From Atherix ibis (taxonomy: Eukaryota; Arthropoda; Insecta; Diptera; Athericidae): DNA of 64,000 nt. The position numbers and the translations under genes are program-made. This document shows positions 38,281 to 49,730 of the stretch, in pieces (the stretch's first letter is position 1; each line of letters begins with the position of its first letter). The stretch covers positions 51,405,667 to 51,469,666 of the forward strand of contig OY282610.1 in the NCBI GenBank assembly GCA_958298945.1, given 5' to 3'. Under the pieces are notes generated by a model. That model was not told the DNA's origin and made no database searches. It saw only the letters and a program-made list of their open reading frames with translations.

Positions 38281-39892
38281 AAGCTTTGCCTGAAAGTGCA
38301 CAATCATACCCCAAACAAACATCTCCAAAAAACCACCATTTTCATAGTGAAAAACAAATTTTAAGAGAAAGTGGACTCAGTGTAATAATTGTTGCCTCCT
38401 ATTTTTTGAGAAAACTGGGTGCCTGGTGTAAAAATTGGATTTTCGTGAATATTGTCACAAATTTTCGAATTTTTGTGGTTTTTTGCATATCTTTAGGTGG
38501 TCAATTTATTTTGCTTTCAGTAAATAAAAAATTTAATTTTAGGCAATTTTTTTTTAATAGTGCTCACAAAAATTTATTCTGAAAGGATATTCCTTTTTCG
38601 ATCAGGATAATATGGATCTAGAAGGCTATGTTAAAGTGTATGTAATGAAACCATGAAACAAATTGCCATTTTTATCCAAAAAAGCAAACTTTATTTTTAA
38701 AAAAATACAGCGAACTTTAGGTATTTTTTTTTAAAACGCCTGGAAAAAATTTTCCTGTAAGGACTTTTTTAGTCCGATCAGGATAATAAGAATAATTATT
38801 AGTTATGCGCATTAACATCATTAAACAAATTTTCGAAAAAAATTTCCTTTTTCATAGAAAAATAGAAATTTAAAAAAAAATTTAATGATCTTTTGGCAAA
38901 TTTTTCTCAAAACTCCCACCGAAATTTATCGTGACATGTCATTTTCCTTCCAATCATTATATTAAGAGTCATAGAAGGTTTGCCTGAAAGTGTGCAATGA
39001 CACCACAAAATAAATTCTAAAAAACCTTAATTTTTATACAAAAAAAACGAATTTTAATAAAGAAAACAATTAATTTTATGAATTTTTTCTCAAAATCACC
39101 AACAAAAATTTATCCAGAAAGGATATTCTCATTCCAATCGAGAAAATATGTATTGGAGAAGCTTTGCCTAAAAGTACGCAATGACACCATAAAAACAATT
39201 CTAAAAACCTTAATTTGTATACACAAAAAAACGAATTTTAAGAAAGAAAACTATAAATTTTATGAATTTTTTCTCAAAATCACCAACAAAAATTTATCCA
39301 GAAAGGATATTCTCATTCCAATCGAGAAAATATGTATTGGAAAAGCTTTGCCTGAAAGTACGCAATGACACCATAAAAACAATTCTAAAAACCTTAATTT
39401 GTATACAAAAAAAAACGAATTTTAGGAAAGAAAACTATAAATTTTATGAATTTTTTCTCAAAATCACCAACAAAAATTTATCCAGAAAGGATATTCTCAT
39501 TCCAATCGAGAAAATATGCATTGGAGAAGCTTTGCCTAAAAGTACGCAATGACACCATAAAAACCGTTCTAAAAACCTTAATTTTTATACAAAAAAAACG
39601 AATTTTAAGAAAGAAAACCATAAATTTTATGAATTTTTTCTCAAAATCACCAACAAAAATTTATCCAGAAATGATATTCTCATTCCAATCGAGAAAATAT
39701 GCATTGGAGAAGCTTTGCCTGAAAGTACGCAATGACACCATAAAAACAATTCTAAAAACCTTAATTTTTATACAAAAAAAATGAATTTTAAGAAAGAAAA
39801 CCATAAATTTTATGAATTTTTTCTCAAAACCACCAACAAAAATTTATCCAGAAAGAATTTTCTCATTCCAATGAGAATAATATGAATTGGAG
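38281..39892 (+). repeat. H22: HOR unit, 1,612 bp, n=3
   Basis: A-D-E-F-a-b-c-G. E has lost 10 bp (ATTAGTTATGCGC near 38801) and gained one A (TTTTCGAAAAAAATTT). Both changes recur in H25 at 4,690 bp, marking a larger duplication. TAGTGAAAAAC in A is private. Confidence 0.92.
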
Positions 39893-41400
39893 AAGCTTTG
39901 CCTGAAAGTGCACAATCATACCCCAAACAAACATCTCCAAAAAACCACCATTTTCATAGAGAAAAACAAATTTTAAGAGAAAGTGGACTCAGTGTAATAA
40001 TTGTTGCCTCCTATTTTTTGAGAAAACTGGGTGCCTGGTGTAAAAATTGGATTTTCGTGAATATTGTCACAAATTTTCGAATTTTTGTGGTTTTTTGCAT
40101 ATCTTTAGGTGGTCAATTTATTTTGCTTTCAGTAAATAAAAAATTTAATTTTAGGCAATTTTTTTTTAATAGTGCTCACAAAAATTTATTCTGAAAGGAT
40201 ATTCCTTTTTCGATCAGGATAATATGGATCTAGAAGGCTATGTTAAAGTGTATGTAATGAAACCATGAAACAAATTGCCATTTTTATCCAAAAAAGCAAA
40301 CTTTATTTTTAAAAAAATACAGCGAACTTTAGGTATTTTTTTTTAAAACGCCTGGAAAAAATTTTCCTGTAAGGACTTTTTTAGTCCGATCAGGATAATA
40401 AGAATAATTATTAGTTTCACATATGTATGCGCATTAACATCATTAAACAAATTTTCGAAGAAATTTCCTTTTTCATAGAAAAATAGAAATTTAAAAAAAA
40501 ATTTAATGATCTTTTGGCAAATTTTTCTCAAAACTCCCACCGAAATTTATCGTGACATGTCATTTTCCTTCCAATCATTATATTAAGAGTCATAGAAGGT
40601 TTACCTGAAAGTGTGCAATGACACCACAAAATAAATTCTAAAAAACCTTAATTTTTATACAAAAAAAAACGAATTTTAATAAAGAAAACAATTAATTTTA
40701 TGAATTTTTTCTCAAAATCACCAACAAAAATTTATCCAGAAAGGATATTCTCATTCCAATCGAGAAAATATGTATTGGAGAAGCTTTGCCTAAAAGTACG
40801 CAATGACACCATAAAAACAATTCTAAAAACCTTAATTTGTATACAAAAAAAAACGAATTTTAAGAAAGAAAACTATAAATTTTATGAATTTTTTCTCAAA
40901 ATCACCAACAAAAATTTATCCAGAAAGGATATTCTCATTCCAATCGAGAAAATATGTATTGGAGAAGCTTTGCCTGAAAGTACGCAATGACACCATAAAA
41001 ACAATTCTAAAAACCTTAATTTGTATACAAAAAAAAACGAATTTTAGGAAAGAAAACTATAAATTTTATGAATTTTTTCTCAAAATCACCAACAAAAATT
41101 TATCCAGAAAGGATATTCTCATTCCAATCGAGAAAATATGCATTGGAGAAGCTTTGCCTAAAAGTACGCAATGACACTATAAAAACAATTCTAAAAACCT
41201 TAATTTTTATACAAAAAAAAACGAATTTTAATAAAGAAAACAATAAATTTTATGAATTTTTTCTCAAAATCACCAACAAAACTTTATCCAGAAAGGATAT
41301 TCTCATTCCAATCGAGAAAATATGCATTGGAGAAGCTTTGCCTAAAAGTACGCAATGACACCATAAAAACCGTTCTAAAAACCTTAATTTTTATACAAAA
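38801..41400 (+). repeat. Left copy of a ~2.6-kb segmental duplication (H22-H23)
   Basis: The E deletion at 38801, the unit start at 39893 and the E variant at 40451 all recur exactly 4,690 bp downstream, and monomer landmarks from 40700 to 41252 recur at 4,689 bp. The match ends near 41.4 kb, where H26 has an additional c-type monomer. Confidence 0.8.
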
Positions 41401-41515
41401 AAAACGAATTTTAAGAAAGAAAACCATAAATTTTATGAATTTTTTCTCAAAACCACCAACAAAAATTTATCCAGAAAGAATTTTCTCATTCCAATGAGAA
41501 TAATATGAATTGGAG
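39893..41515 (+). repeat. H23: HOR unit, 1,623 bp, n=3
   Basis: A-D-E-F-a-b-b''-G with no c monomer. The b'' monomer is marked by CCAACAAAACTTTATCC (near 41275) and is shared with H24 and H26. TTTTCGAAGAAATTT in E also occurs at the same phase in H26 (4,690 bp downstream). Confidence 0.9.
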
Positions 41516-42874
41516 AAGCTTTGCCTGAAAGTGCACAATCATACCCCAAACAAACATCTCCAAAAAAACACCATTTTCATAGAAAAAAACAAATTTTAAG
41601 AGAAAGTGGACTCAGTGTAATAATTGTTGCCTCCTATTTTTTGAGAAAACTGGGTGCCTGGTGTAAAAATTGGATTTTCGTGAATATTGTCACAAATTTT
41701 CGAATTTTTGTGGTTTTTTGCATATCTTTAGGTGGTCAATTTATTTTGCTTTCAGTAAATAAAAAATTTAATTTTAGGCAATTTTTTTTTAATAGTGCTC
41801 ACAAAAATTTATTCTGAAAGGATATTCCTTTTTCGATCAGGATAATATGGATCTAGAAGGCTATGTTAAAGTGTATGTAATGAAACCATGAAACAAATTG
41901 CCATTTTTATCCAAAAAAGGACTTTTTTAGTCCGATCAGGATAATAAGAATAATTATTAGTTTCACATATGTATGCGCATTAACATCATTAAACAAATTT
42001 TCGAAAAAATTTCCTTTTTCATAGAAAAATAGAAATTTAAAAAAAAATTTAATGATCTTTTGGCAAATTTTTCTCAAAACTCCCACCGAAATTTATCGTG
42101 ACATGTCATTTTCCTTCCAATCATTATATTAAGAGTCATAGAAGGTTTGCCTGAAAGTGCTCAATGACACCACAAAATAAATTCTAAAAAACCTTAATTT
42201 TTATACAAAAAAAACGAATTTTAATAAAGAAAACAATTAATTTTATGAATTTTTTCTCAAAATCACCAACAAAAATTTATCCAGAAAGGATATTCTCATT
42301 CCAATCGAGAAAATATGCATTGAAGAAGCTTTGCCTAAAAGTACGCAATGACACCATAAAAACCGTTCTAAAAACCTTAATTTTTATTAAAAAAAACGAA
42401 TTTTAATAAAGAAAACAATTAATTTTATGAATTTTTTCTCAAAATCACCAACAAAAATTTATCCAGAAAGGATATTCTCATTCCAATCGAGAAAATATGC
42501 ATTGAAGAAGCTTTGCCTAAAAGTACGCAATGACACCATAAAAACCGTTCTAAAAACCTTAATTTTTATACAAAAAAAAACGAATTTTAATAAAGAAAAC
42601 AATAAATTTTATGAATTTTTTCTCAAAATCACCAACAAAACTTTATCCAGAAAGGATATTCTCATTCCAATCGAGAAAATATGCATTGGAGAAGCTTTGC
42701 CTAAAAGTACGCAATGACACCATAAAAACCGTTCTAAAAACCTTAATTTTTATACAAAAAAAACGAATTTTAAGAAAGAAAACCATAAATTTTATGAATT
42801 TTTTCTCAAAACCACCAACAAAAATTTATCCAGAAAGAATTTTCTCATTCCAATGAGAATAATATGAATTGGAG
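41516..42874 (+). repeat. H24: HOR unit, 1,359 bp, n=2, with a deletion in module D
   Basis: A-D(truncated)-E-F-b-b''-G. About 77 bp of D is missing: CCAAAAAA joins directly to GGACTTTTTTAGTCC near 41918, removing the first inverted repeat but keeping the GGACT/AGTCC stem-loop. CCAAAAAAACACC in A is shared with H25, H27 and H28. CTGAAAGTGCTCAATG in F is shared with H27. Confidence 0.9.
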
Positions 42875-44582
42875 AAGCTTTGCCTGAAAGTGCACAATCA
42901 TACCCCAAACAAACATCTCCAAAAAAACACCATTTTCATAGAGAAAAACAAATTTTAAGAGAAAGTGGACTCAGTGTAATAATTGTTGCCTCCTATTTTT
43001 TGAGAAAACTGGGTGCCTGGTGTAAAAATTGGATTTTCGTGAATATTGTCACAAATTTTCGAATTTTTGTGGTTTTTTGCATATCTTTAGGTGGTAAATT
43101 TATTTTGCTTTCAGTAAATAAAAAATTTAATTTTAGGCAATTTTTTTTTAATAGTGCTCACAAAAATTTATTCTGTATTTTTTTAAAAATAAAGTTTGCT
43201 TTTTTGGATAAAAATGGCAATTTGTTTCATGGTTTCATTACATACACTTTAACATAGCCTTCTAGATCCATATTATCCTAATCCTTTTTCGATTAGGATA
43301 ATATGGATCTAGAAGGCTATGTTAAAGTGTATGTAATGAAACCATGAAACAAATTGCCATTTTTATCCAAAAAAGCAAACTTTATTTTAAAAAAAATACA
43401 GCGAACTTTAGATATTTTTTTTAAAACGCCTGGAAAAAATTTTCCTGTAAGGACTTTTTTAGTCCGATCAGGATAATAAGAATAATTATTAGTTATGCGC
43501 ATTAACATCATTAAACAAATTTTCGAAAAAAATTTCCTTTTTCATAGAAAAATAGAAATTTAAAAAAAAATTTAATGATCTTTTGGCAAATTTTTCTCAA
43601 AACTCCCACCGAAATTTATCGTGACATGTCATTTTCCTTCCAATCATTATATTAAGAAACATAGAAGGTTTGCCTGAAAGTGTGCAATGACACCACAAAA
43701 TAAATTCTAAAAAACCTTAATTTTTATACAAAAAAAACGAATTTTAATAAAGAAAACAATTAATTTTATGAATTTTTTCTCAAAATCACCAACAAAAATT
43801 TATCCAGAAAGGATATTCTCATTCCAATCGAGAAAATATGTATTGGAGAAGCTTTGCCTAAAAGTACGCAATGACACCATAAAAACAATTCTAAAAACCT
43901 TAATTTGTATACAAAAAAAAACGAATTTTAAGAAAGAAAACTATAAATTTTATGAATTTTTTCTCAAAATCACCAACAAAAATTTATCCAGAAAGGATAT
44001 TCTCATTCCAATCGAGAAAATATGTATTGGAAAAGCTTTGCCTGAAAGTACGCAATGACACCATAAAAACAATTCTAAAAACCTTAATTTGTATACAAAA
44101 AAAAACGAATTTTAGGAAAGAAAACTATAAATTTTATGAATTTTTTCTCAAAATCACCAACAAAAATTTATCCAGAAAGGATATTCTCATTCCAATCGAG
44201 AAAATATGCATTGGAGAAGCTTTGCCTAAAAGTACGCAATGACACCATAAAAACCGTTCTAAAAACCTTAATTTTTATACAAAAAAAACGAATTTTAAGA
44301 AAGAAAACCATAAATTTTATGAATTTTTTCTCAAAATCACCAACAAAAATTTATCCAGAAATGATATTCTCATTCCAATCGAGAAAATATGCATTGGAAA
44401 AGCTTTGCCTGAAAGTACGCAATGACACCATAAAAACAATTCTAAAAACCTTAATTTTTATACAAAAAAAATGAATTTTAAGAAAGAAAACCATAAATTT
44501 TATGAATTTTTTCTCAAAACCACCAACAAAAATTTATCCAGAAAGAATTTTCTCATTCCAATGAGAATAATATGAATTGGAG
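42875..44582 (+). repeat. H25: HOR unit, 1,708 bp, n=3, carrying the first palindrome
   Basis: A-(inverted arm)-D-E-F-a-b-c-G. The palindrome adds 97 bp net and the E deletion removes about 9, which accounts for the length. Module A has GGTGGTAAATTT, shared only with H27. E has the 10-bp deletion of H22. D has CTTTAGATATTT, also shared with H27. Confidence 0.92.
43175..43399. repeat. 225-bp palindrome, copy 1: 109-bp arms, 7-bp loop
   Basis: Left arm 43175-43283, loop CTTTTTC 43284-43290, right arm 43291-43399. The arms are reverse complements apart from one position in an A/T run near the outer end. The right arm is the normal end-of-A/start-of-D sequence; the left arm is its inverted copy replacing 12 bp of module A after TTATTCT. 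The loop is the sequence normally found at that point, and both arms carry GATTAGG or its complement where other units have GATCAGG. This is what fold-back template switching would leave. Confidence 0.95.
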
Positions 44583-46085
44583 AAGCTTTGCCTGAAAGTG
44601 CACAATCATACCCCAAACAAACATCTCCAAAAAACCACCATTTTCATAGAGAAAAACAAATTTTAAGAGAAAGTGGACTCAGTGTAATAATTGTTGCCTC
44701 CTATTTTTTGAGAAAACTGGGTGCCTGGTGTAAAAATTGGATTTTCGTGAATATTGTCACAAATTTTTGAATTTTTGTAGTTTTTTGCATATCTTTAGGT
44801 GGTCAATTTATTTTGCTTTCAGTAAATAAAAAATTTAATTTTAGGCAATTTTTTTTTAATAGTGCTCACAAAAATTTATTCTGAAAGGATATTCCTTTTT
44901 CGATCAGGATAATATGGATCTAGAAGGCTATGTTAAAGTGTATGTAATGAAACCATGAAACAAATTGCCATTTTTATCCAAAAAAGCAAACTTTATTTTT
45001 AAAAAAATACAGCGAACTTTAGGTATTTTTTTTTAAAACGCCTGGAAAAAATTTTCCTGTAAGGACTTTTTTAGTCCGATCAGGATAATAAGAATAATTA
45101 TTAGTTTCACATATGTATGCGCATTAACATCATTAAACAAATTTTCGAAGAAATTTCCTTTTTCATAGAAAAATAGAAATTTAAAAAAAAATTTAATGAT
45201 CTTTTGGCAAATTTTTCTCAAAACTCCCACCGAAATTTATCGTGACATGTCATTTTCCTTCCAATCATTATATTAAGTGTCATAGAAGCTTTGCCTGAAA
45301 GTGTGCAATGACACCACAAAATAAATTCTAAAAAACCTTAATTTTTATACAAAAAAAACGAATTTTAATAAAGAAAACAATTAATTTTATGAATTTTTTC
45401 TCAAAATCACCAACAAAAATTTATCCAGAAAGGATATTCTCATTCCCATCGAGAAAATATGTATTGGAGAAGCTTTGCCTAAAAGTACGCAATGACACCA
45501 TAAAAACAATTCTAAAAACCTTAATTTGTATACAAAAAAAAACGAATTTTAAGAAAGAAAACTATAAATTTTATGAATTTTTTCTCAAAATCACCAACAA
45601 AAATTTATCCAGAAAGGATATTCTCATTCCAATCGAGAAAATATGTATTGGAGAAGCTTTGCCTGAAAGTACGCAATGACACCATAAAAACAATTCTAAA
45701 AACCTTAATTTGTATACAAAAAAAAACGAATTTTAGGAAAGAAAACTATAAATTTTATGAATTTTTTCTCAAAATCACCAACAAAAATTTATCCAGAAAG
45801 GATATTCTCATTCCAATCGAGAAAATATGCATTGGAGAAGCTTTGCCTAAAAGTACGCAATGACACCAAAAAAACCGTTCTAAAAACCTTAATTTTTATA
45901 CAAAAAAAAACGAATTTTAATAAAGAAAACAATAAATTTTATGAATTTTTTCTCAACATCACCAACAAAACTTTATCCAGAAAGGATATTCTCATTCCAA
46001 TCGAGAAAATATGCATTGGAGAAGCTTTGCCTAAATGTACGCAATGACACCATAAAAACCGTTCTAAAAACCTTAATTTTTATAC
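43491..46085 (+). repeat. Right copy of the ~2.6-kb segmental duplication (H25-H26)
   Basis: Counterpart of 38801-41400. It begins just right of the first palindrome, whose sequence is absent at the equivalent place in H22, so either the palindrome arose later or a duplication boundary falls close to it. Confidence 0.8.
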
Positions 46086-46387
46086 AAAAAAAAAGAATTT
46101 TAAGAAAGAAAACCATAAATTTTATGAATTTTTTCTCAAAATCACCAACAAAAAGTTATCCAGAAATGATATTCTCATTCCAATCGAGAAAATATGCATT
46201 GGAGAAGCTTTGCCTAAAAGTACGCAATGACACCATAAAAACCGTTCTAAAAACCTTAATTTTTATACAAAAAAAACGAATTTTAAGAAAGAAAACCATA
46301 AATTTTATGAATTTTTTCTCAAAACCACCAACAAAAATTTATCCAGAAAGAATTTTCTCATTCCAATGAGAATAATATGAATTGGAG
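44583..46387 (+). repeat. H26: HOR unit, 1,805 bp, n=4
   Basis: A-D-E-F-a-b-b''-c-G. It is a counterpart of H23 at 4,690-bp offset, with an extra c-type monomer carrying CAAAAAGTTATCC (near 46150). CAAATTTTTGAATTTTTGTAG in A puts a stop in the module A frame and breaks the A dyad. F starts AAGCTTTGCC rather than AAGGTTTGCC (near 45287). Confidence 0.9.
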
Positions 46388-47921
46388 AAGCTTTGCCTGA
46401 AAGTGCACAATCATACCCCAAACAAACATCTCCAAAAAAACACCATTTTCATAGAGAAAAACAAATTTTAAGAGAAAGTGGACTCAGTGTAATAATTGTT
46501 GCCTCCTATTTTTTGAGAAAACTGGGTGCCTGGTGTAAAAATTGGATTTTCGTGAATATTGTCACAAATTTTCGAATTTTTGTGGTTTTTTGCATATCTT
46601 TAGGTGGTAAATTTATTTTGCTTTCAGTAAATAAAAAATTTAATTTTAGGCAATTTTTTTTTAATAGTGCTCACAAAAATTTATTCTGTATTTTTTTAAA
46701 AATAAAGTTTGCTTTTTTGGATAAAAATGGCAATTTGTTTCATGGTTTCATTACATACACTTTAACATAGCCTTCTAGATCCATATTATCCTAATCCTTT
46801 TTCGATTAGGATAATATGGATCTAGAAGGCTATGTTAAAGTGTATGTAATGAAACCATGAAACAAATTGCCATTTTTATCCAAAAAAGCAAACTTTATTT
46901 TTAAAAAAATACAGCGAACTTTAGATATTTTTTTTAAAACGCCTGGAAAAAATTTTCCTATAAGGACTTTTTAAGTCCGATCAGGATAATAAGAATAATT
47001 ATTAGTTTCACATATGTATGCGCATTAACATCATTAAACAAATTTTCGAAAAAATTTCCTTTTTCATAGAAAAATAGAAATTTAAAAAAAAATTTAATGA
47101 TCTTTTGGCAAATTTTTCTCAAAACTCCCACCGAAATTTATCGTGACATGTCATTTTCCTTCCAATCATTATATTAAGAGTCATAGAAGGTTTGCCTGAA
47201 AGTGCTCAATGACACCACAAAATAAATTCTAAAAAACCTTAATTTTTATACAAAAAAAAACGAATTTTAATAAAGAAAACAATTAATTTTATGAATTTTT
47301 TCTCAAAATCACCAACAAAAATTTATCCAGAAAGGATATTCTCATTCCAATCGAGAAAATATGTATTGGAGAAGCTTTGCCTGAAAGTACGCAATGACAC
47401 CATAAAAACAATTCTAAAAAACTTAATTTGTATACAAAAAAAAAGAATTTTAAGAAAGAAAACTATAAATTTTATGAATTTTTTCTCAAAATCACCAACA
47501 AAAATTTATCCAGAAAGGATATTCTCATTCCAATCGAGAAAATATGTATTGGAGAAGCTTTGCCTGAAAGTACGCAATGACACCATAAAAACAATTCTAA
47601 AGACCTTAATTTGTATACAAAAAAAAACGAATTTTAGGAAAGAAAACTATAAATTTTATGAATTTTTTCTCAAAATCACCAACAAAAATTTATCCAGAAA
47701 GGATATTCTCATTCCAATCGAAAAAATATGCATTGGAGAAGCTTTGCCTAAAAGTACGCAATGACACCATAAAAACCGTTCTAAAAACCTTAATTTTTAT
47801 ACAAAAAAAACGAATTTTAAGAAAGAAAACTATAAATTTTATGAATTTTTTCTCAAAATCACCAACAAAAATTTATCCAGAAAGAATTTTCTCATTCCAA
47901 TGAGAATAATATGAATTGGAG
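46388..47921 (+). repeat. H27: HOR unit, 1,534 bp, n=2, carrying the second palindrome
   Basis: A-(inverted arm)-D-E-F-a-b-G: length equals 1,437 plus the 97-bp net insertion. It shares GGTGGTAAATTT and TTAGATATTT with H25. D has CCTATAAGG and TTTTTAAGTCC, a changed but still self-complementary stem. E is full length, unlike H25. Confidence 0.92.
46688..46912. repeat. 225-bp palindrome, copy 2: perfect 109-bp arms, 7-bp loop
   Basis: Left arm 46688-46796, loop CTTTTTC 46797-46803, right arm 46804-46912. I found no mismatch between the arms. Breakpoint, loop and the GATTAGG change are the same as in the copy at 43175-43399, 3,513 bp upstream, so both descend from one event. A normal unit (H26) lies between them. 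Confidence 0.95.
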
Positions 47922-49730
47922 AAGCTTTGCCTGAAAGTGCACAATCATACCCCAAACAAACATCTCCAAAAAAACACCATTTTCATAGAGAAAAACAAAT
48001 TTTAAGAGAAAGTGGACTCAGTGTAATAATTGTTGCCTCCTATTTTTTGAGAAAACTGGGTGCCTGGTGTAAAAATTGGATTTTCGTGAATATTGTCACA
48101 AATTTTCGAATTTTTGTGGTTTTTTGCATATCTTTAGGTGGTCAATTTATTTTGCTTTCAGTAAATAAAAAATTTAATTTTAGGCAATTTTTTTTTAATA
48201 GTGCTCACAAAAATTTATTCTGAAAGGATATTCCTTTTTCGATCAGGATAATATGTATCTAGAAGGCAATGTTAAAGTGTATGTAATGAAACCATGAAAC
48301 AAATTGCCATTTTTATCCAAAAAAGCAAACTTTATTTTTAAAAAAATACAGCGAACTTTAGGTATTTTTTTTTAAAACGCCTGGAAAAAATTTTCCTGTA
48401 AGGACTTTTTTAGTCCGATCAGGATAATAGGAATAATTATTAGTTTCACATATGTATGCGCATTAACATCATTAAACAAATTTTGGAAAAAATTTCCTGT
48501 TTCATAGAAAAATAGAAATTTAAAAAAAAATTTAATGATCTTTTGGCAAATTTTTCTCAAAACTCCCACCGAAATTTATCGTGACATGTCATTTTCCTTC
48601 CAATCATTATATGAAGAGTCATAGAAGGTTTGCCTGAAAGTGTGCAATGACACCACAACATAAATTCTAAAAAACCTTAATTTTTATACAAAAAAAACGA
48701 ATTTTAATAAAGAAAACAATTAATTTTATGAATTTTTTCTCAAAATCACCAACAAAAATTTATCCAGAAAGGATATTCTCATTCCAATCGAGAAAATATG
48801 TATTGGAGAAGCTTTGCCTGAAAGTACGCAATGACACCATAAAAACAATTCTAAAAACCTTAATTTGTATACAAAAAAAAAAAACGAATTTTAAGAAAGC
48901 AAACTATAAATTTTATGAATTTTTTCTCAAAATCACCAACAAAAATTTATCCAGAAAGGATATTCTCATTCCAATCGAAAAAATATGTATTGGAGAAGCT
49001 TTGCCTGAAAGTACGCAATGACACCATAAAAACAATTCTAAAAACCTTAATTTGTATACAAAAAAAAACGAATTTTAGGAAAGAAAACTATAAATTTTAT
49101 GAATTTTTTCTCAAAATCACCAACAAAAATTTATCCAGAAAAGATATTCTCATTCCAATCCAGAAAATATGTATTGGAGAAGCTTTGCCTAAAAGAACGC
49201 AATGACACCATAAAAACCGTTCTAAAAACCTTAATTTTTATACAAAAAAAAACGAATTTTAATAAAGAAAACAATTAATTTTATGAATTTTTTCTCAAAA
49301 TCACCAACAAAAATTTATCCAGAAAGGATATTCTCATTCCAATCGAGAAAATATGCATTGGAGAAGCTTTGCCTAAAAGTACGCAATGACACCATAAAAA
49401 CCGTTCTAAAAACCTTAATTTTTATACAAAAAAAAACGAATTTTAAGAAAGAAAACCATAAATTCTATGAATTTTTTCTCAAAATCACCAATAAAAATTT
49501 ATCCAGAAATGATATTCTCATTCCAATCGAGAAAATATTCATTGGAGAAGCTTTGCCTGAAAGTACGCAATGACACCATAAAAACAATTCTAAAAACCTT
49601 AATTTTTATACAAAAAAAATGAATTTTAAGAAAGAAAACCATAAATTTTATGAATTTTTTCTCAAAACCACCAACAAAAATTTATCCAGAAAGAATTTTC
49701 TCATTCCAATGAGAATAATATGAATTGGAG
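47922..49730 (+). repeat. H28: HOR unit, 1,809 bp, n=4
   Basis: A-D-E-F-a-a-b'-c-G. CCAAAAAAACACC in A is shared with H24, H25 and H27. The D/E part carries several private changes (ATATGTATCTAG, GGCAATGTT, GATAATAGG, TTTTGGAAAA, CCTGTTTC), more than its neighbours. TTTTGGAAAA destroys the E palindrome. Confidence 0.9.

Noticed and set aside
43175..43399. Inverted-repeat transposon (foldback or MITE-like element)
   Set aside because: There is no target-site duplication, and both arms are ordinary satellite sequence from the adjacent position, so local inversion-duplication explains it.
43175..46912. Palindromes dismissed as a fold-back sequencing artefact
   Set aside because: Two copies occur in different unit contexts with shared linked variants and one difference between them, which argues for a real event that was duplicated. 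Read-level confirmation would still be decisive.
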